A DNA stretch of 64,000 nucleotides from Ovis canadensis (lineage: Eukaryota > Chordata > Mammalia > Artiodactyla > Bovidae), in contig NC_091247.1 of the NCBI RefSeq assembly GCF_042477335.2, positions 3,680,501-3,744,500 of the forward strand, read 5' to 3'. A program made the position numbers and the translations under genes. The notes under the pieces were generated by a model. It saw nothing but the letters and a program-made list of their open reading frames with translations, searched no databases and was not told the DNA's origin. Positions 26,240-37,496 of the stretch are shown here, piece by piece. How positions within the stretch are numbered: position 1 is the stretch's first letter; every line of letters begins with the position of its first letter.

Positions 26240-27310
26240 ATCCATTCGACGGTCGGCAGTCACTTGGACTACTGTGTTGCTGGCAGGAGATACCCACGGG
26301 GGAGCTGTCACACCGTCTTGGGCTGGCCCAGACGTCTGGGGAGATGGAGGCCCCGCTGGGTGGAGGTGATGGTGGAGGAGGTGATGGTGGAGAAGGCGGG
26401 GTCGCAGGACGGGGGTGGCAGGGCAGCCATGCTGGCCGCTGGTGGTCACGGAGCACTTTCTGTGCGGACGCTGCTCCGGGAGCAGGATGGCTGGTTTCTC
26501 CCTCCGTCCGCACTCAGGGCCCACGGGGTCGCCCCTTCTGCGCACCCCATTTTACAGGTAGAGACGGACGAGGGGCAGTGACGGCAGGACATCAAGCAGG
26601 CTGGCCTGCCGCCCCCGGCAGCACCTGGCCAGGATGGCCGCTGCCCTGGGCGGTCAGAGAAAGGCGCTTCCTTCCTTCCCACTGCCCGGGGGCCGGGTCT
26701 TGGCCTCCCTCCTCTTTTCCTGCCTGGGAGCTTTCCTTCTGGAGGGGTTTGGTGTCCACTGAGAGCCGGGGTGTGGAGCCGAATGGCCTGCGGCCTGGTC
26801 CAGCCCTGAGCGGGCGTCAGAGCTGGGGGTTACGTGGCTGGACAGTCCGCCCAACCCCGTCCTCTTGCCTCTTGCACAGAGAAAGAAGCATCCTCAGTAC
26901 CGTGCAGGGGCTTAGGAAGCCGAAACGGCAGAACGTTTCTTGCTCCCGTTTCTCTCTTGGGGGGCGTGGATCAGCCGGGCCGTGGCTCCCGTGGGGAGGG
27001 GCCCCTGAGCTCCAAGAGGGCGGGGACAGCGGCTCTGCCTCTTTGATGCGGCCCGTGGATCGCCCACAGAGCAGGCCGCGGCCTCTCTCTGCCCTGGAGC
27101 TCCGACACCCCCACCTCTGGGGAGGGCAGGAGGGGCCAAGAAATCTGCTTTGTTAAGAAATGTAAATGAAAATGTATGATTTCCAGGGTGAACAGCCCTA
27201 CCAGCAAATAAGGTTTCTGCAGCCCTGCGATTGTAGAGGTGGGTGAATAGTCAAGGAAAATTGCATCCGACAGCCCCTGGGACACCCTCTGAGCCGTCCC
27301 CGCCTCCCCA
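26240..27310. other. GC-rich intergenic stretch, no gene recognised
   Basis: GC-rich up to about 27120 with moderate CpG content. A MIR-like piece ('cattttacaggtagagacgg') lies at about 26550. Long open frames (for example 26344-27156 plus) follow from high GC and show no domain, signal peptide or splice structure. Homology to the beta-lactoglobulin unit begins at about 27310. Confidence 0.4.
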
Positions 27311-27362
27311 CCACCGCCCGTCATCCAGCAAAGACTCAGAAGGGAGAGCACAGGTTTACGCC

Positions 27363-27368
27363 TTTATT
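27363..27368 (-). terminator. Polyadenylation signal of lipocalin copy 2
   Basis: AATAAA on the minus strand in the same context as in beta-lactoglobulin. It has been kept although the gene is broken. Confidence 0.8.
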
Positions 27369-29866
27369 GGTGAAGGAGAAGCGGCCCAGAGCAGGAGGCC
27401 CCAGGAGGGGCCTGGAGGGGCCTGGGTCCCAGGAGGGGTGACTGCGGTCCCGGTCCCTCCTTGTCCCCCTGATGGGGGAGGCGGGGGTGACGTCGTCTGT
27501 CCCCAGAGGAGCCAAGGCTCCCGGGCCCTGAAATGGACATGGGGCTCCCCTGTGATTCCTGGGGCACCTGCCAGACCCTTGCCAGCCTCTCCCTGGCTGG
27601 GGGTTCAGGATGGCTCCTCCTCGGGAGAAGGACCCCCCTAGCTTCCCCCTTAGGTGCCCACTTCCTGGGCCTCCACCTTGGCCCTTAGCTCTGCCCGGAA
27701 GGAGCTGGAGGAGGTCAGCGTGTGAGTGAGGCCAGGACACAGGTCACAGGTCACCCCACAAGAGTGGGCACATGGCCAGCCACTCTGCAGTTGGCCAGGA
27801 GGGACCTCAGCTTCTAGCCATTCCCATCGGGGGTCCCGGGCCTAATGGGGGATCCCAGGCCCCACCAACAGCCCCTACCCCATGTGTGTGCCCCGGACAT
27901 GGGGCAGGGTGGGCAGCTTACCCCAGAGGCACCGGCAGGGGCTCACCTAGATGTGGCACTGCCCTGTGGGGGAGGGAGAGTCGTGGGGGGTGTCAGGATG
28001 GGACTGGACGCCCCAGGACAGAGGGAGCTGGGGAGGGGGCCCCCACGGGGTGCTGCACCCCACCCCCTCCTCCTGGGAGGCCTGGGGAGGGAAGAGGGGC
28101 TGCCGAGCTCACCCACCCCCCCAGCGCAGGTCCAGGACCATCTGCACGTCCTCTGGCAGTGACGCCAGGGCCCCGGCGAATTTCTCCATGGCCTCGTCGT
28201 CCACCTCCGGGGTCCTGGCTGTGGGGCAGGGTGTCAGGCCCTGAGTCAGCCCCAGCCCCGAGAGCCCAGAGACCCCGAGGGCTCCACCTGGGTGCGAGCC
28301 CAGGAAGGAGGTACCAGTGTGCTGAGACTCGAGGAGCTTGGTCCTGCCCCGCCTCCCAGGGTGGTCTGCAAGCCTTGGGCTCCTGCCCGACCCCCTCAGC
28401 CCCATTCCTCTCCGCTTCCTCCCTGGGGCTGTGCAGGGGTGTCTGCACGGTCATGGGAGGAAAGGCTCCCCCCTGCCCCACTAGCCTTGTCCCCCCTGAC
28501 TCCGAGTGGGTTGACTTAGGACCAGGAGCCGCGATTGCCCGGTGCCCATGGCCCCTTGGGAGCAAAGGCAGCATCACCCCTATATTTGCTTCGGTCAGAA
28601 GGTCGCCCTTTAAAGCTGCTTTCATATCTGAAAGTGTTCTGAAGTCATTAAAAATCTCCTCCGAGAAGACTGCTGGGTTAGTATTAGCCAGTTCTGCCCA
28701 CTCAGCGAGGTCCCTCCTCCTGGGGAGAGACCACTGAGCCTTCTGCCTCAGCCCACTCGCCTGTCCCAGACTTTGTTCCAAGCACTCCACCCCCTACGTG
28801 TCACCTACATCTGAGCACCAGTGTCTGGTGCCAAGGCTGGGACCTTGGCTCAAGTGTCCCCTGGGGGCCGGCGAGGTGGACCCCTCCCCTTCCTGCCACC
28901 AGGGGCCATGAAGGTTGGGGATCTCGAGTGCCCCTTACTCACAGCTCCACCAAGGGTCCCATCTCAGTGAGGCACAGCTCCTCCCGACACACTCTGCAGG
29001 GTCCCCACGTTCCCAGACACTGGCACATCACGCTGCCCTCGTCGGTGTGCGTGGGCCCCTCCATGCAGAAGGTCATGTAGCTGCTGTAGTCTGTGTCCAG
29101 CACAGAAATCTTCCTTTCCCCATGATCTGGAAAAGGGGCCAGACGGAGCCTGAAATCTCTTCTGATTCCCTCCACCACAACTGTCGGGGGGCCCAGAGCA
29201 TCGCCTGGGAGCACCGTTTCCCACGGCAGCCACTGGGCAGGCAGTACTCTCTCCAGACACTGAGCGGACGCCCTCTCTACCGGGTGCGGAAAGCCCACCG
29301 CTGTCTGCACTAGTCTGATGGACCCCCAGCCGGGACACTTTCGACAGCATCATTCGGCTGAGACCAGGCCCTCCTGCACCCGGGCCGAGACTGGAGACAG
29401 CTCTGACATGTTGATGCTACGGCAAAGCCGCTCTGTGCCCACCGCCTGCTCGGGCAGACCCTGCTTCCCGTGTCCTGCACGTGGCGTCCATTCAGTCAGT
29501 TATTCGTCCACACCCCCAGGCACTAAATCCCAGGTGGGCCCCGTCCCTGGGGGTAGGTGCCCAGGTCCATGAGCAATCAACAAATAATTCAGGATGGAAC
29601 TTGAGTCTGGGGTGATACATGGGCTGCAAAGAGTGGAAACAGAGGGAGAGTATTTCAAGAGGAAGGGTGGCGGTGGCTCTGTCTTTCAGAGGTGAGGGGC
29701 CTGGGAGAGTGTGGGGAGACCCTGCATCCTTGGGGTCCTCATCCCTGCTTGGTTGGGAGCCGGACGATGACGAGTCCAGACACCTTCCCCGGCAGACCCT
29801 TGGTCCTGCAGGCGAGGAGCAGGGGGTCCCCACCACACCCACTGCCTTTCAGAAAGAGGATGGGGG

Positions 29867-30660
29867 GCCTTCCCTGGTGGCTCAGCAGCAAAGAATCCAC
29901 CTGCCAATGCAGGAGACAAGGGTTCGATCCCTGGTCCATGGAGATCCCACAGGCTGCAGAGCAACGAAGCACGGCGCTGTAACTATTAAGCTGCGCTCTA
30001 GAGCTGAAGAGCTACAACTACCGAGCCTCTGGGCTGCTGAAGAGCCTAAGCTATTCCGTCTTGTAAAAGAACGCCGCTTTGTAAAGGTTCCGGGCAAGCA
30101 GACTTAGACTTTGGATATCGCCTAAACTTGCCCCACTGTGCACGAGCCAATCAGCCCTTAGGTTAAACCTCCTGACTTTAAGAACCTTGAAAGTAATGAT
30201 TTACCTTTGTGATTTACCTTGGAAGTAATGATTTACCGTGGAAATAAGAAAACCAATCAGAACCCAACACCTAACCCTTCCACAGAAGGTAACCAATTAG
30301 ACGTCTCCCAACCTGGAAACTCCCGTTTTTCGAATTTTTCGCGCAAGAATACCCTACATAAGCAATGTAACCCAGAGTTTGGGCTCCTCTCCTTAGCTGC
30401 TGCGTTGGTAACGGTGGGAGCCCCAGCTCAAGCTTGGTAATAAAAACTCTCTTGCTTTTGCATCGGATATCGGCTCCCTGGTGGTCATTGGGAGATTCCG
30501 CGACTTGGGCATAACACTGCAACGATGGAAGCCGCGTGCCCTAGAGCGCGTGCTCTGCAACGAGAGAAGCCTCTGCACCGCAGCTGGAGAGTAGCCCCGG
30601 CTCACCGCAACTAGAGAAAAGCCCGGCCACGAGGAAGACCTGGTGCGTCCCAAAATAAAT
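29867..30660 (+). mobile_element. tRNA-derived SINE (CHR-like), split by an LTR
   Basis: Sense SINE in intron 3 of lipocalin copy 2. The head 'cttccctggtggctcagcag' and 'agatcccacaggctgcagag' run to 30037. After the LTR it resumes with 'aacgatggaagccgcgtgc' and ends in 'aaaataaataaatacaag' at about 30660. Confidence 0.8.
30038..30516 (+). mobile_element. Solo LTR, ERV1-type
   Basis: 479 bp, TG...CA (TGAAGAGCC to GGGCATAACA), flanked by the 4-bp repeat ctgc (30034-30037, 30517-30520), the usual length for class I ERVs. Retroviral promoter layout: CCAAT boxes at about 30254 and 30290, and AATAAA at about 30440 followed by the U5 end. No viral gene is present. It sits inside the SINE, so it is younger than it. 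Confidence 0.75.
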
Positions 30661-32657
30661 AAATACAAGAAATGAAATATATATGAAAAAGAGGACGTGA
30701 CAAACAGCAGAGGCGAGAGGCCCTGCGGATCGGAGAGAGGGCAGCTGGGCCCTGGCAGGGGGGCTGGATCTGGGAGCCCAGGGGTGTGTCCCAGGGAGGC
30801 TGCCAGGGCTGGGGTTGGGGGGTTGAGGCCTGGAATGTTCCAGAAGCAGGTTCCAGATCAGAGAGGCAAATGCACAGTGCAGCCACCCACCGGTCTGGTT
30901 TGTTTTGGAGATTTTTAAGGAGGGCAGGCCAGTTAGTGAACAGGGAGGTGGCCATGTGTCTGCCCACCGAACCCACCCCGCAGTGCCCAGGACACCTGCC
31001 CCCTGGCTTCCACCTTTGCCAAGCAGGCGGTGCCAAAGGAGAAGGTGCCTCCTTTGCAGGAGGGCGTGGGGGCCTCAGGCCTTGTCACCCCAAGAATGGC
31101 CTCAGTGGGGGTCAGGAGGCAGGGCCTGGCGTGCAGCTGTAGGCCACAGACTCGAGCCGACTCCTGCTGCCAGGACGGTGAGCACCTCAGAGCGTCGGGC
31201 GGGGCTCTGTGTGGACCAGGGCTACCCAGAGGGCACGCGGGGCCCGGGCTGGGGGCACTCAGTCGACTGTGAATACAGCAGGGTCCTCGGCCTTCTGGGT
31301 CGTGAGGGTCTTCTCCACACACTCGTGGTTTTCCCTGAAAAGCCAGGTGGTTGCAGGGGAAGGGGTCATTCATGAACCCTGTAGAGGGGCAGGACCTGGG
31401 CTCTGGGACGTGTCCACAGGGCAGGCGGGCGCCTGGACTGGCCCTCCATGGACCCCAGCAGGCGACCCAGGAGATGGACAGCGGGGCAGGCAGAGCTGAC
31501 CGGAACCCAGCAGGCCAGCGGCTGGGGGCCAAGGGCACAGGGCAGCTCAACACTAACCCCGTCCATGTGGGGCCTGGACACAGTGCTTTCAGGATGCTGG
31601 GCTCTTGAGGGCTCAGAATTCCTCAAGTCTCTGCCTCACCTCTCTGGGGCAGACAGGACTCCTGGCAGCAGCTGCCCAGGCCCTGATGCCCAGCATCCTG
31701 CACACGGGCCTCTCCCCACACCAACCCCAGGGCCACTCCGTGTGATGGCCTTTTTGCCCCACGGCCCTGGGCCAGGCTCCTAGGGGACGGGGACCTCTGA
31801 GCCCCGTTCCCCATCCCTGGGGCCCTGGTCTCACAAACACCCCACCCCCGGTGGGGTCCACAGCCCTGGGGATGGGGAGTTCCACGTTGAGCGGAGGGAC
31901 ACCCACCGTTTCTGCAGCAGGATCTCCAGGTCGCCCTCGGGGGTGGGCTTCAGCTCCTCCATGTACACTCTCGGGGGGGCCGCTCTAGGGGGCTGCTCTC
32001 GGCGTCCAGGAGGAGCACGTTGCTGGCCACCATGGCCACCGGGTGCCACGTCCCCGCCACCTGGGGAGGGACCTTGAGCTGCACTCCGGGGGCGGGCAGG
32101 GGGCCCCAGCCCCACAGTGGGCCCTCTGTCCCACCCCGGCCGGGCCTGGCTGTCTCCTACACGGCCAGGGTTCTCAGGAAGTGTGATACACGCGGGTTCC
32201 GGGTGCACCTGGGGACCACCTGCTGTGCGTGGACACGTGGGTGGGAGGGGGGAGGTTCTTGAATATTTGGGACAACCCCTGTCTCTGCCTGCCCCCCCGG
32301 CCCCTCATTGTCCTAAGTCAGCCCCCATTCAGGGCGTGGACTCTCTGAGGAAGAGTCCACCCTGGGACGGAGGGGATAATGGGAGAGTCTGGGGACCAGG
32401 TGGTTGGAGACAAGTCCCTCCAAAGTCTGCGGGACCAGGTGGTACCCCCAGGACCAGCCTCCTCTGGTCCCACGTTAGATTTCTGTGGTCCAGGCTTTCC
32501 TGCCCCCTTTCAGCCCCGGACTCCAGCCCCTGGTGCCCACCCTCCACCCCAGACCCCATACCTTTCTAATGTCCAGGTCCTCCACCGTCTGGGGGATGTG
32601 GGCATCCTGGATGCAGCAGGCGAGGGCCAGGCCCAGGGCGAGCAGGAGGTACTTCAT

Positions 32658-33020
32658 GGCTGCAGCCGGGGTCACACTTCTGAGCTCAGGAGAGACGGGA
32701 AGTCCGAAGCAGTGGGCTTGAGGGCTTATACAGGAGGAGGGCCAGCCGGCCAGCCCGGGCCGGGCCCCCCACCCCCACCTCGCTGTGCCCCAAATCACCC
32801 ATGACTCATCCTTGGGGCCACAAGGGCACCATCTTCCAGGACAGCACAAGGCCCTCCCTCTGGACTGTGTCACTGTCTTCCATCCGAGGCCAAGCAGGAA
32901 GGCCCCCTGTGTCCTGGGCCTCGACGGCTCCTGACAGGCCCTAATCGGGAAGGGTCTGGGCTTTGGGTCCAGGCTGGCTGCCAGCATCGGAAACACTTCC
33001 TGGGTCAGGTTCTTGGACTG
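32658..33020 (-). promoter_or_regulatory. Remnant promoter of lipocalin copy 2
   Basis: TATAAG (32730-32725) is kept at the spacing seen in beta-lactoglobulin. At the place of the STAT5-type palindrome the sequence is TGCCCCAAA (about 32786-32794), so that site is lost. Homology with the other two promoters extends to about 33020. Confidence 0.6.
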
Positions 33021-33029
33021 CGACGGGCA

Positions 33030-34280
33030 AATGAGAGACAGCACCGAGGACAGGGTGTCCTGGAGGGCAGGTCCGTGGGTCAGCCAGCGACCAGCGAGCC
33101 CGTGCCCGCCAGGACCCAGGGACATGGCCCGGCAGTGGCCATCTGTGCGCACAAAGGGCTCGCGTCCCGCACTCCTCACGGGTCCCCTGCGTGAGCTGTC
33201 CCCGTGGGTGTGTGCCTGGTTTGCACAGCTGCCTGAGTGTGCAAGCCCGGCCCATGTGTGCTCCGTGAGCGGGTGGCCCAAGTGACCACCACACACACCG
33301 CCTTGCTCCCAGTCATCATCCGTGGGAAAGGCCAATATCCCAGTCGAGGTTCGAGTGGTCCAGGGACACATTCCAGGGGGCAGTGCCAGCTCCCGCAGTC
33401 AGAACACACAGGGTGCCCAGATGGCTCTGGCCCAGCCCCCACACTGGAACCTTGCCCCCTTCCAGTGCCGCCCTCTCAGGCCGGCTCTAAGTGACCCCAG
33501 CGTGGGCAGCCGCCTCCTCCACCCCACCCCCCGCCCATCCAGGACCCAGGCGTGCTTCCTCCTCTTCTGCAATGGCGGCACCTCGCAAGGTCTCGAGCCC
33601 CCGCTTTGAGCAGGGCCTGCTTCAGGAAGCGCTGGAGCAGGGGGCCCACCGCCCCTAAATGAGAGCATGTCCCAGAAATGAGAAGCAGAGACAGGCAGGC
33701 GAGGCTGCCGGAAGATTTATGCAGGGGGGCAGGCCTGGGGGATGCGTGGGGGCAGGAGAAGTGACTGGAGGGGGCTGGCACCCCAGGGGATGCAGACAGG
33801 CTGGGCTCCCTGAGCACAGAGTGGGGCGTGGGGTCGACCAGCTGAAGTGAAAGGGAGGGGGTTGAGGATCCAGGAGTCCAAGTCCCCAGGTGGAGCTCGC
33901 TCCAGGCCCTGGGAGCCTGGCGGGAAGTGAGCACCTCGCTGAGGCTGAAAGCTGCCCCCTTGAACCCCTACACCTGGGCTCCTGGAGCTACGTGGGGAGG
34001 GGCCTTTGGGACCTCAGTCCAAACACAAGAGACGGGGGTGTGAGGATGGAAGCAGACCAGGGGCCTCCGCCCTACAGGTGCCTCCAGGAGCCGAGAGGGG
34101 CCGGGCCCAGATTCTCCGCCAGAGACTCTGAAGGTCCTGCAGGGCCCACACGTGGTCATCAGACTCCCAGCCCCCAGACTAAGAGGCGGAGTGTGCTGTC
34201 TGAGGCACTGGTCTAAGGCAGTCTGCTCCCGAGGCCCTGGGAGATTCCTGGTGGCAGGTTAAAACGACACACACATTCTT
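33030..34280. other. Intergenic, no gene recognised
   Basis: GC-rich unique-looking sequence. A minus-strand open frame (33934-33476) has a proline- and serine-rich, unstructured composition and no recognisable domain. I do not call it a gene. Confidence 0.4.
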
Positions 34281-34284
34281 ACAG

Positions 34285-34636
34285 TCTGGATGGGCGAACA
34301 GATGAGTGGGTGGATGGACAGAGGGACTGACGGAGGGATGGATGGACAGACAGATGGACAGATGGAGACATGAGTGAATGGAGAATTGCTGGGTGGATGG
34401 ATGGATGGATAGATAGACAGGCTGACGGAAGGATGGATGGACAGACAGATGGACAGATGGAGAGATGAGTGAATGGAGGATGGGTGGTTGCATAGCTGTG
34501 TAGATGGATAGATAGATGGATGGGTTCGTGGATGGATGAGTCTGTAGGTGGATGGATGGAGGGAGGGTGGGAGGGACAGTGAGTGGGTGATTGGATGGGA
34601 GGTAGGTGGATGGATAGATGTATGGGCACATGGATG
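34285..34636 (+). repeat. (GATG/GACA)n tetranucleotide array
   Basis: About 350 bp of imperfect ATGG/ACAG/AGTG tetramers, for example 'gatggatggatggatagatag'. It contains an internal near-duplicate of about 110 bp ('acagacagatggacagatgg' at about 34347 and 34439). It is likely a polymorphic simple-sequence locus. Confidence 0.92.
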
Positions 34637-34639
34637 GCT

Positions 34640-35415
34640 TGCTTAACTCATATCGGATGGGCCGTTTGGCTTCTCTTTCTCATGATCCCTCTGACTTTCA
34701 AGGTGCTTTCAAGTCCAATGTCACTTTTGCCTCCCACACAGGCAGCAAGAATGAGACACACAGTACCAAAGACCGGGCCTAGACACACCGTTGTTAGTGA
34801 CCAAGGTTGGCCTTGAGCCAGGTCAGCCAGAAGCTGGCTCAGGGACACGGCATCACTTCCTCCTTCCAGGGACCCCCAAGGCCTGGTGCGGGGCCATCCT
34901 CCTGAGCCCAGGGTGGGCCCCAGGCCTGCCAGATTCTGCAGACCCCCAGGCCATTTCTCACAATGGGTCCTTGTGTCTCTCTGGCTCAATTTTTGGCTCC
35001 ATCTGGAACTTGCCAAAACCCTGAGTGAAGGCAGAGTGGTAGCTGAGTCTCCTAGTCAACCGAGGGAGGTAGGAAAGAAAGAGCCCCAGCTCCCCGGGCT
35101 GCGGGCGGTGGTTACAGCTTTGAGGTGGTGCCAATATATATTCACACACAGTCAAAAAGTGGGACTCAGCGTCCTGAACATGCGTCCTGTCGTCCCCCAG
35201 CATCCCTACCCCACCAGGTGGGCTCGATACACACGACGAGCCCGGCAAAAGGACACTTTCTGCCCTTGCAACTCACGTTTTAGGGTGATCAACATCGGAG
35301 CCTCCTCCTTCACGAGTCAGACTATTCCATTGTTCCTTTTACTATAAGAACATGAAGATTGCAGTGCAACTCTTGAGTTAAAGAGAAAGTGGAAGAATAT
35401 AAGAAAATCCAAAGG
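34640..35415. other. Intergenic, nothing recognised
   Basis: Unique-looking sequence between the tetranucleotide array and a BovB fragment. No exon or known repeat was recognised. Confidence 0.35.
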
Positions 35416-35416
35416 G

Positions 35417-35884
35417 CTTACTCCTTGGAAGAAAAGTTATGACCAACCTAGAATGCATATTCAAAAGCAGAGACATTACTTTGCCGACTAAGGTCCGTCT
35501 AGTCAAGGCTATGGTTTTTCCCGTGGTCATGTATGGATGTGAGAGTTGGACTGTGAAGAAAGCTGAGCGCCGAAGAATTGATGCTTTTGAACTGTGGTGT
35601 TGGAGAAGACTCTTGAGAGTCCCTGGACTGCAAGGAGATTCAACCAATCCGTTCTGAAGGAGATCAGCCCTGGGATTTCTTTGGAGGGAATGATGCTAAA
35701 GCTGAAACTCCAGTACTTTGGCCACCTCATGCGAAGAGTTGACTCATTGGAAAAGACTTTGATGCTGGAAGGGATTGGGGGCAGGAGGAGAAGGGGACGA
35801 CCGAGGATGAGATGGCTGGATGGCATCACAGACTCGATGGACGTGAGTCTGAGTGAACTCCGGGAGTTGGTAATGGACAGAAGG
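35417..35884 (+). mobile_element. BovB LINE 3' fragment
   Basis: Sense piece of the BovB 3' third: 'gacattactttgccgactaagg', 'tatggatgtgagagttgg', 'cactttggccacctcatgcg'-type blocks, to 'gttggtaatggacag'. Both ends are truncated and the usual CAGTT-type terminus is missing. Confidence 0.9.
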
Positions 35885-35938
35885 AAGGAGAGGCAAATAC
35901 AAAAGCAGGAACTACTGAATTAGAAAACAGAAGGCTGA

Positions 35939-36175
35939 GGCTTCCCTGGGGGTCCAGTGGCTAAGAACCCGCCTGCCAGTGCAGGGGACACGGCTTCCAT
36001 CCCTGGTTGGGGAGGTCCACAGATCAAGGGGTAACTAAGCCCAGGGGCCACAACTACCGACCCCCACAAGCCGAGAGCCCACGCACCGCAACGAAGAGCA
36101 GCCCCCACACCCCACAACTAGAGAGAGCCGGCGTGCAGCAACAGAGACCCGTCAGAGCCAGAACTAAACAAGCAA
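35939..36175 (+). mobile_element. tRNA-derived SINE (CHR-like)
   Basis: Sense copy: 'gcttccctgggggtccagtgg', 'ccctggttggggaggtcc', 'gcaccgcaacgaagagcag', ending in 'gagccagaactaaacaa'. Confidence 0.8.
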
Positions 36176-36199
36176 ACCGGACGGAAGCGCGCTATATCT

Positions 36200-36990
36200 G
36201 ACCAAGTGGTAATTCTTCATGACTATCCATGAAATAGATATGCCTTTAGGTAGCAATCTTAAAAACGAGAAAAACACATAAAATAATAAATGCTATTGTG
36301 AAAGTAACCACAAAAGGAGAAGAAACTGAAAAACCACTCGAAAGAAAAGGTTTGCTTAACTCCATGGGGAGAAATGAAAACGTCCACGAAGCAGGTAGTT
36401 TTCTAGAAAAATGCAAATTACTCAACCTCGCAGTGAAAAACCTACGTTAATGGACTAATTTTCTAGAAAATCTAGAAAAAAAAGTTATCAAAGGGTTATT
36501 CCCCCCCCCCAAAAAAAACACACCAGTTCTGGACAGTTTTACAGGGAAAATTTAGCACAACTTTAAGGAGCAGTTAGTTAGAAATGCTAGAAAATTAGGG
36601 GAAATTTTCATCATTTTTATGAAGGTAAGACTTTCAAACCCTAACAAGAAATGTACAGATGTCTTTTTTTTAGTATCTAAAAATACTAAAATATTGTCAA
36701 ACAGAACAAAGCCACACTTTTAAAGGATGATACACAGAGATTCATTCTAGGATGGTAAGAAGTTTTCATATTTGTAAATCTAGTGATAAAAATCATCATA
36801 GCAATGAGTAGATTATGAGAAAAATTATAAAATCATTTATATTGATACTATCAAGATGGATCATTTCAAAATTATTTTTAATAGTAAATTTTTATATTTA
36901 TTTTAATTAGAGGATAATTACTTTACAATATTGTGATGGCTTTTGCCATACATCAATAAGAATTAGCCACAGGTATACATGTGTCCCCCC
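36200..36990 (+). mobile_element. Old L1 ORF2 fragment and AT-rich LINE remnants
   Basis: Degenerate sense L1: 'atgcaaattactcaacctc' and 'ccagttctggacagttttacaggg' match the ORF2 segment before the reverse transcriptase. From about 36885 the text ('gaggataattactttacaata') looks like antisense LINE 3' UTR. No open frame survives. Confidence 0.55.
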
Positions 36991-37002
36991 CAGATTTAAC
37001 GT

Positions 37003-37201
37003 GTGTATGCTCATTCACTCAGCTATGTCCACCTCTTTGTGGCCCCAAGGACTGTAGCCCGTCAGGATCCCCTTTCCATGGGATTCTCCAGGCAAGAATA
37101 CTGGAGTGGGTTGCCATTTCCTACTCCCGGGGATCTTCTTGATCCAGGGATTCAGCCCACATCTCTTGTACCCCTTTACCACTGGGCCACTTGGAAAGCC
37201 C
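37003..37201 (-). mobile_element. Bov-tA SINE
   Basis: Antisense Bov-tA ('ccacctctttgtggcccc', 'ccaggcaagaatactggag', ending 'gccacttggaaagccc'). It is more diverged than its neighbours. Confidence 0.88.
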
Positions 37202-37496
37202 TATAATAAATTTAATAATTATTATGAAAACTCGAAATGAAAAATATTTACACTCCTGAGAACTCAACAAAAAAACATAGCAAAGGAAAGATAATGGTGG
37301 ATAAAGCATTCCAAAAAGATTTCAGTTCTCCCTATGTCAAGCTGTAAGTGCAGTTACATCAAACTATCAACCATATTTCTTACCAGACCATCTGATTCTA
37401 AAGTATATTTGAGGATATGAATAAGGATAACTAGTAACATTCTGATAAAAGAAGACTAATAGGATGAACAGATGTTAAAGTTAGCTAACACGGTGT

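Larger units (their letters stand above)
27345..32657 (-). pseudogene. Beta-lactoglobulin/glycodelin-like lipocalin pseudogene (copy 2)
   Basis: All seven exons are recognisable on the minus strand: 32657-32562, 32060-31907, 31334-31262, 29126-29013, 28218-28113, 27963-27922 (stop TAG at 27949-27947) and about 27711-27345 (3' UTR, AATAAA at 27368-27363). Start, signal peptide ([17 protein letters not shown]), G-x-W motif (AGTWHPVAM) and TDY (VLDTDYSSY) persist. Breaks: a 14-bp insertion in exon 2, a near-tandem duplication of AGAGC-GCCCCC, shifts the frame to an early TGA; the exon 3 donor has lost GT (CGAC/TGAGT); the exon 4 donor is GA. The N terminus (IPQTVEDLDI) and exon 5 (EDVQMVLDL) look more like BLG-II/glycodelin than beta-lactoglobulin. 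Cow and goat are known to have such an upstream pseudogene. Introns carry a SINE and an ERV LTR. Confidence 0.92.

Noticed and set aside
27772-28790. Plus-strand 321-codon frame and minus-strand 265-codon frame
   Set aside because: They cross exons and introns of lipocalin copy 2 without regard to splice sites; not genes.
33476-33934. 152-codon minus-strand frame with a helix-like stretch (LLQRFLKQALLKAG)
   Set aside because: No domain, no splice sites and no supporting context; GC-rich chance frame.
34179-34631. Minus-strand frames of about 116-150 codons rich in Ile, His, Pro and Ser
   Set aside because: They are translations of the tetranucleotide array and have no start context or domain.
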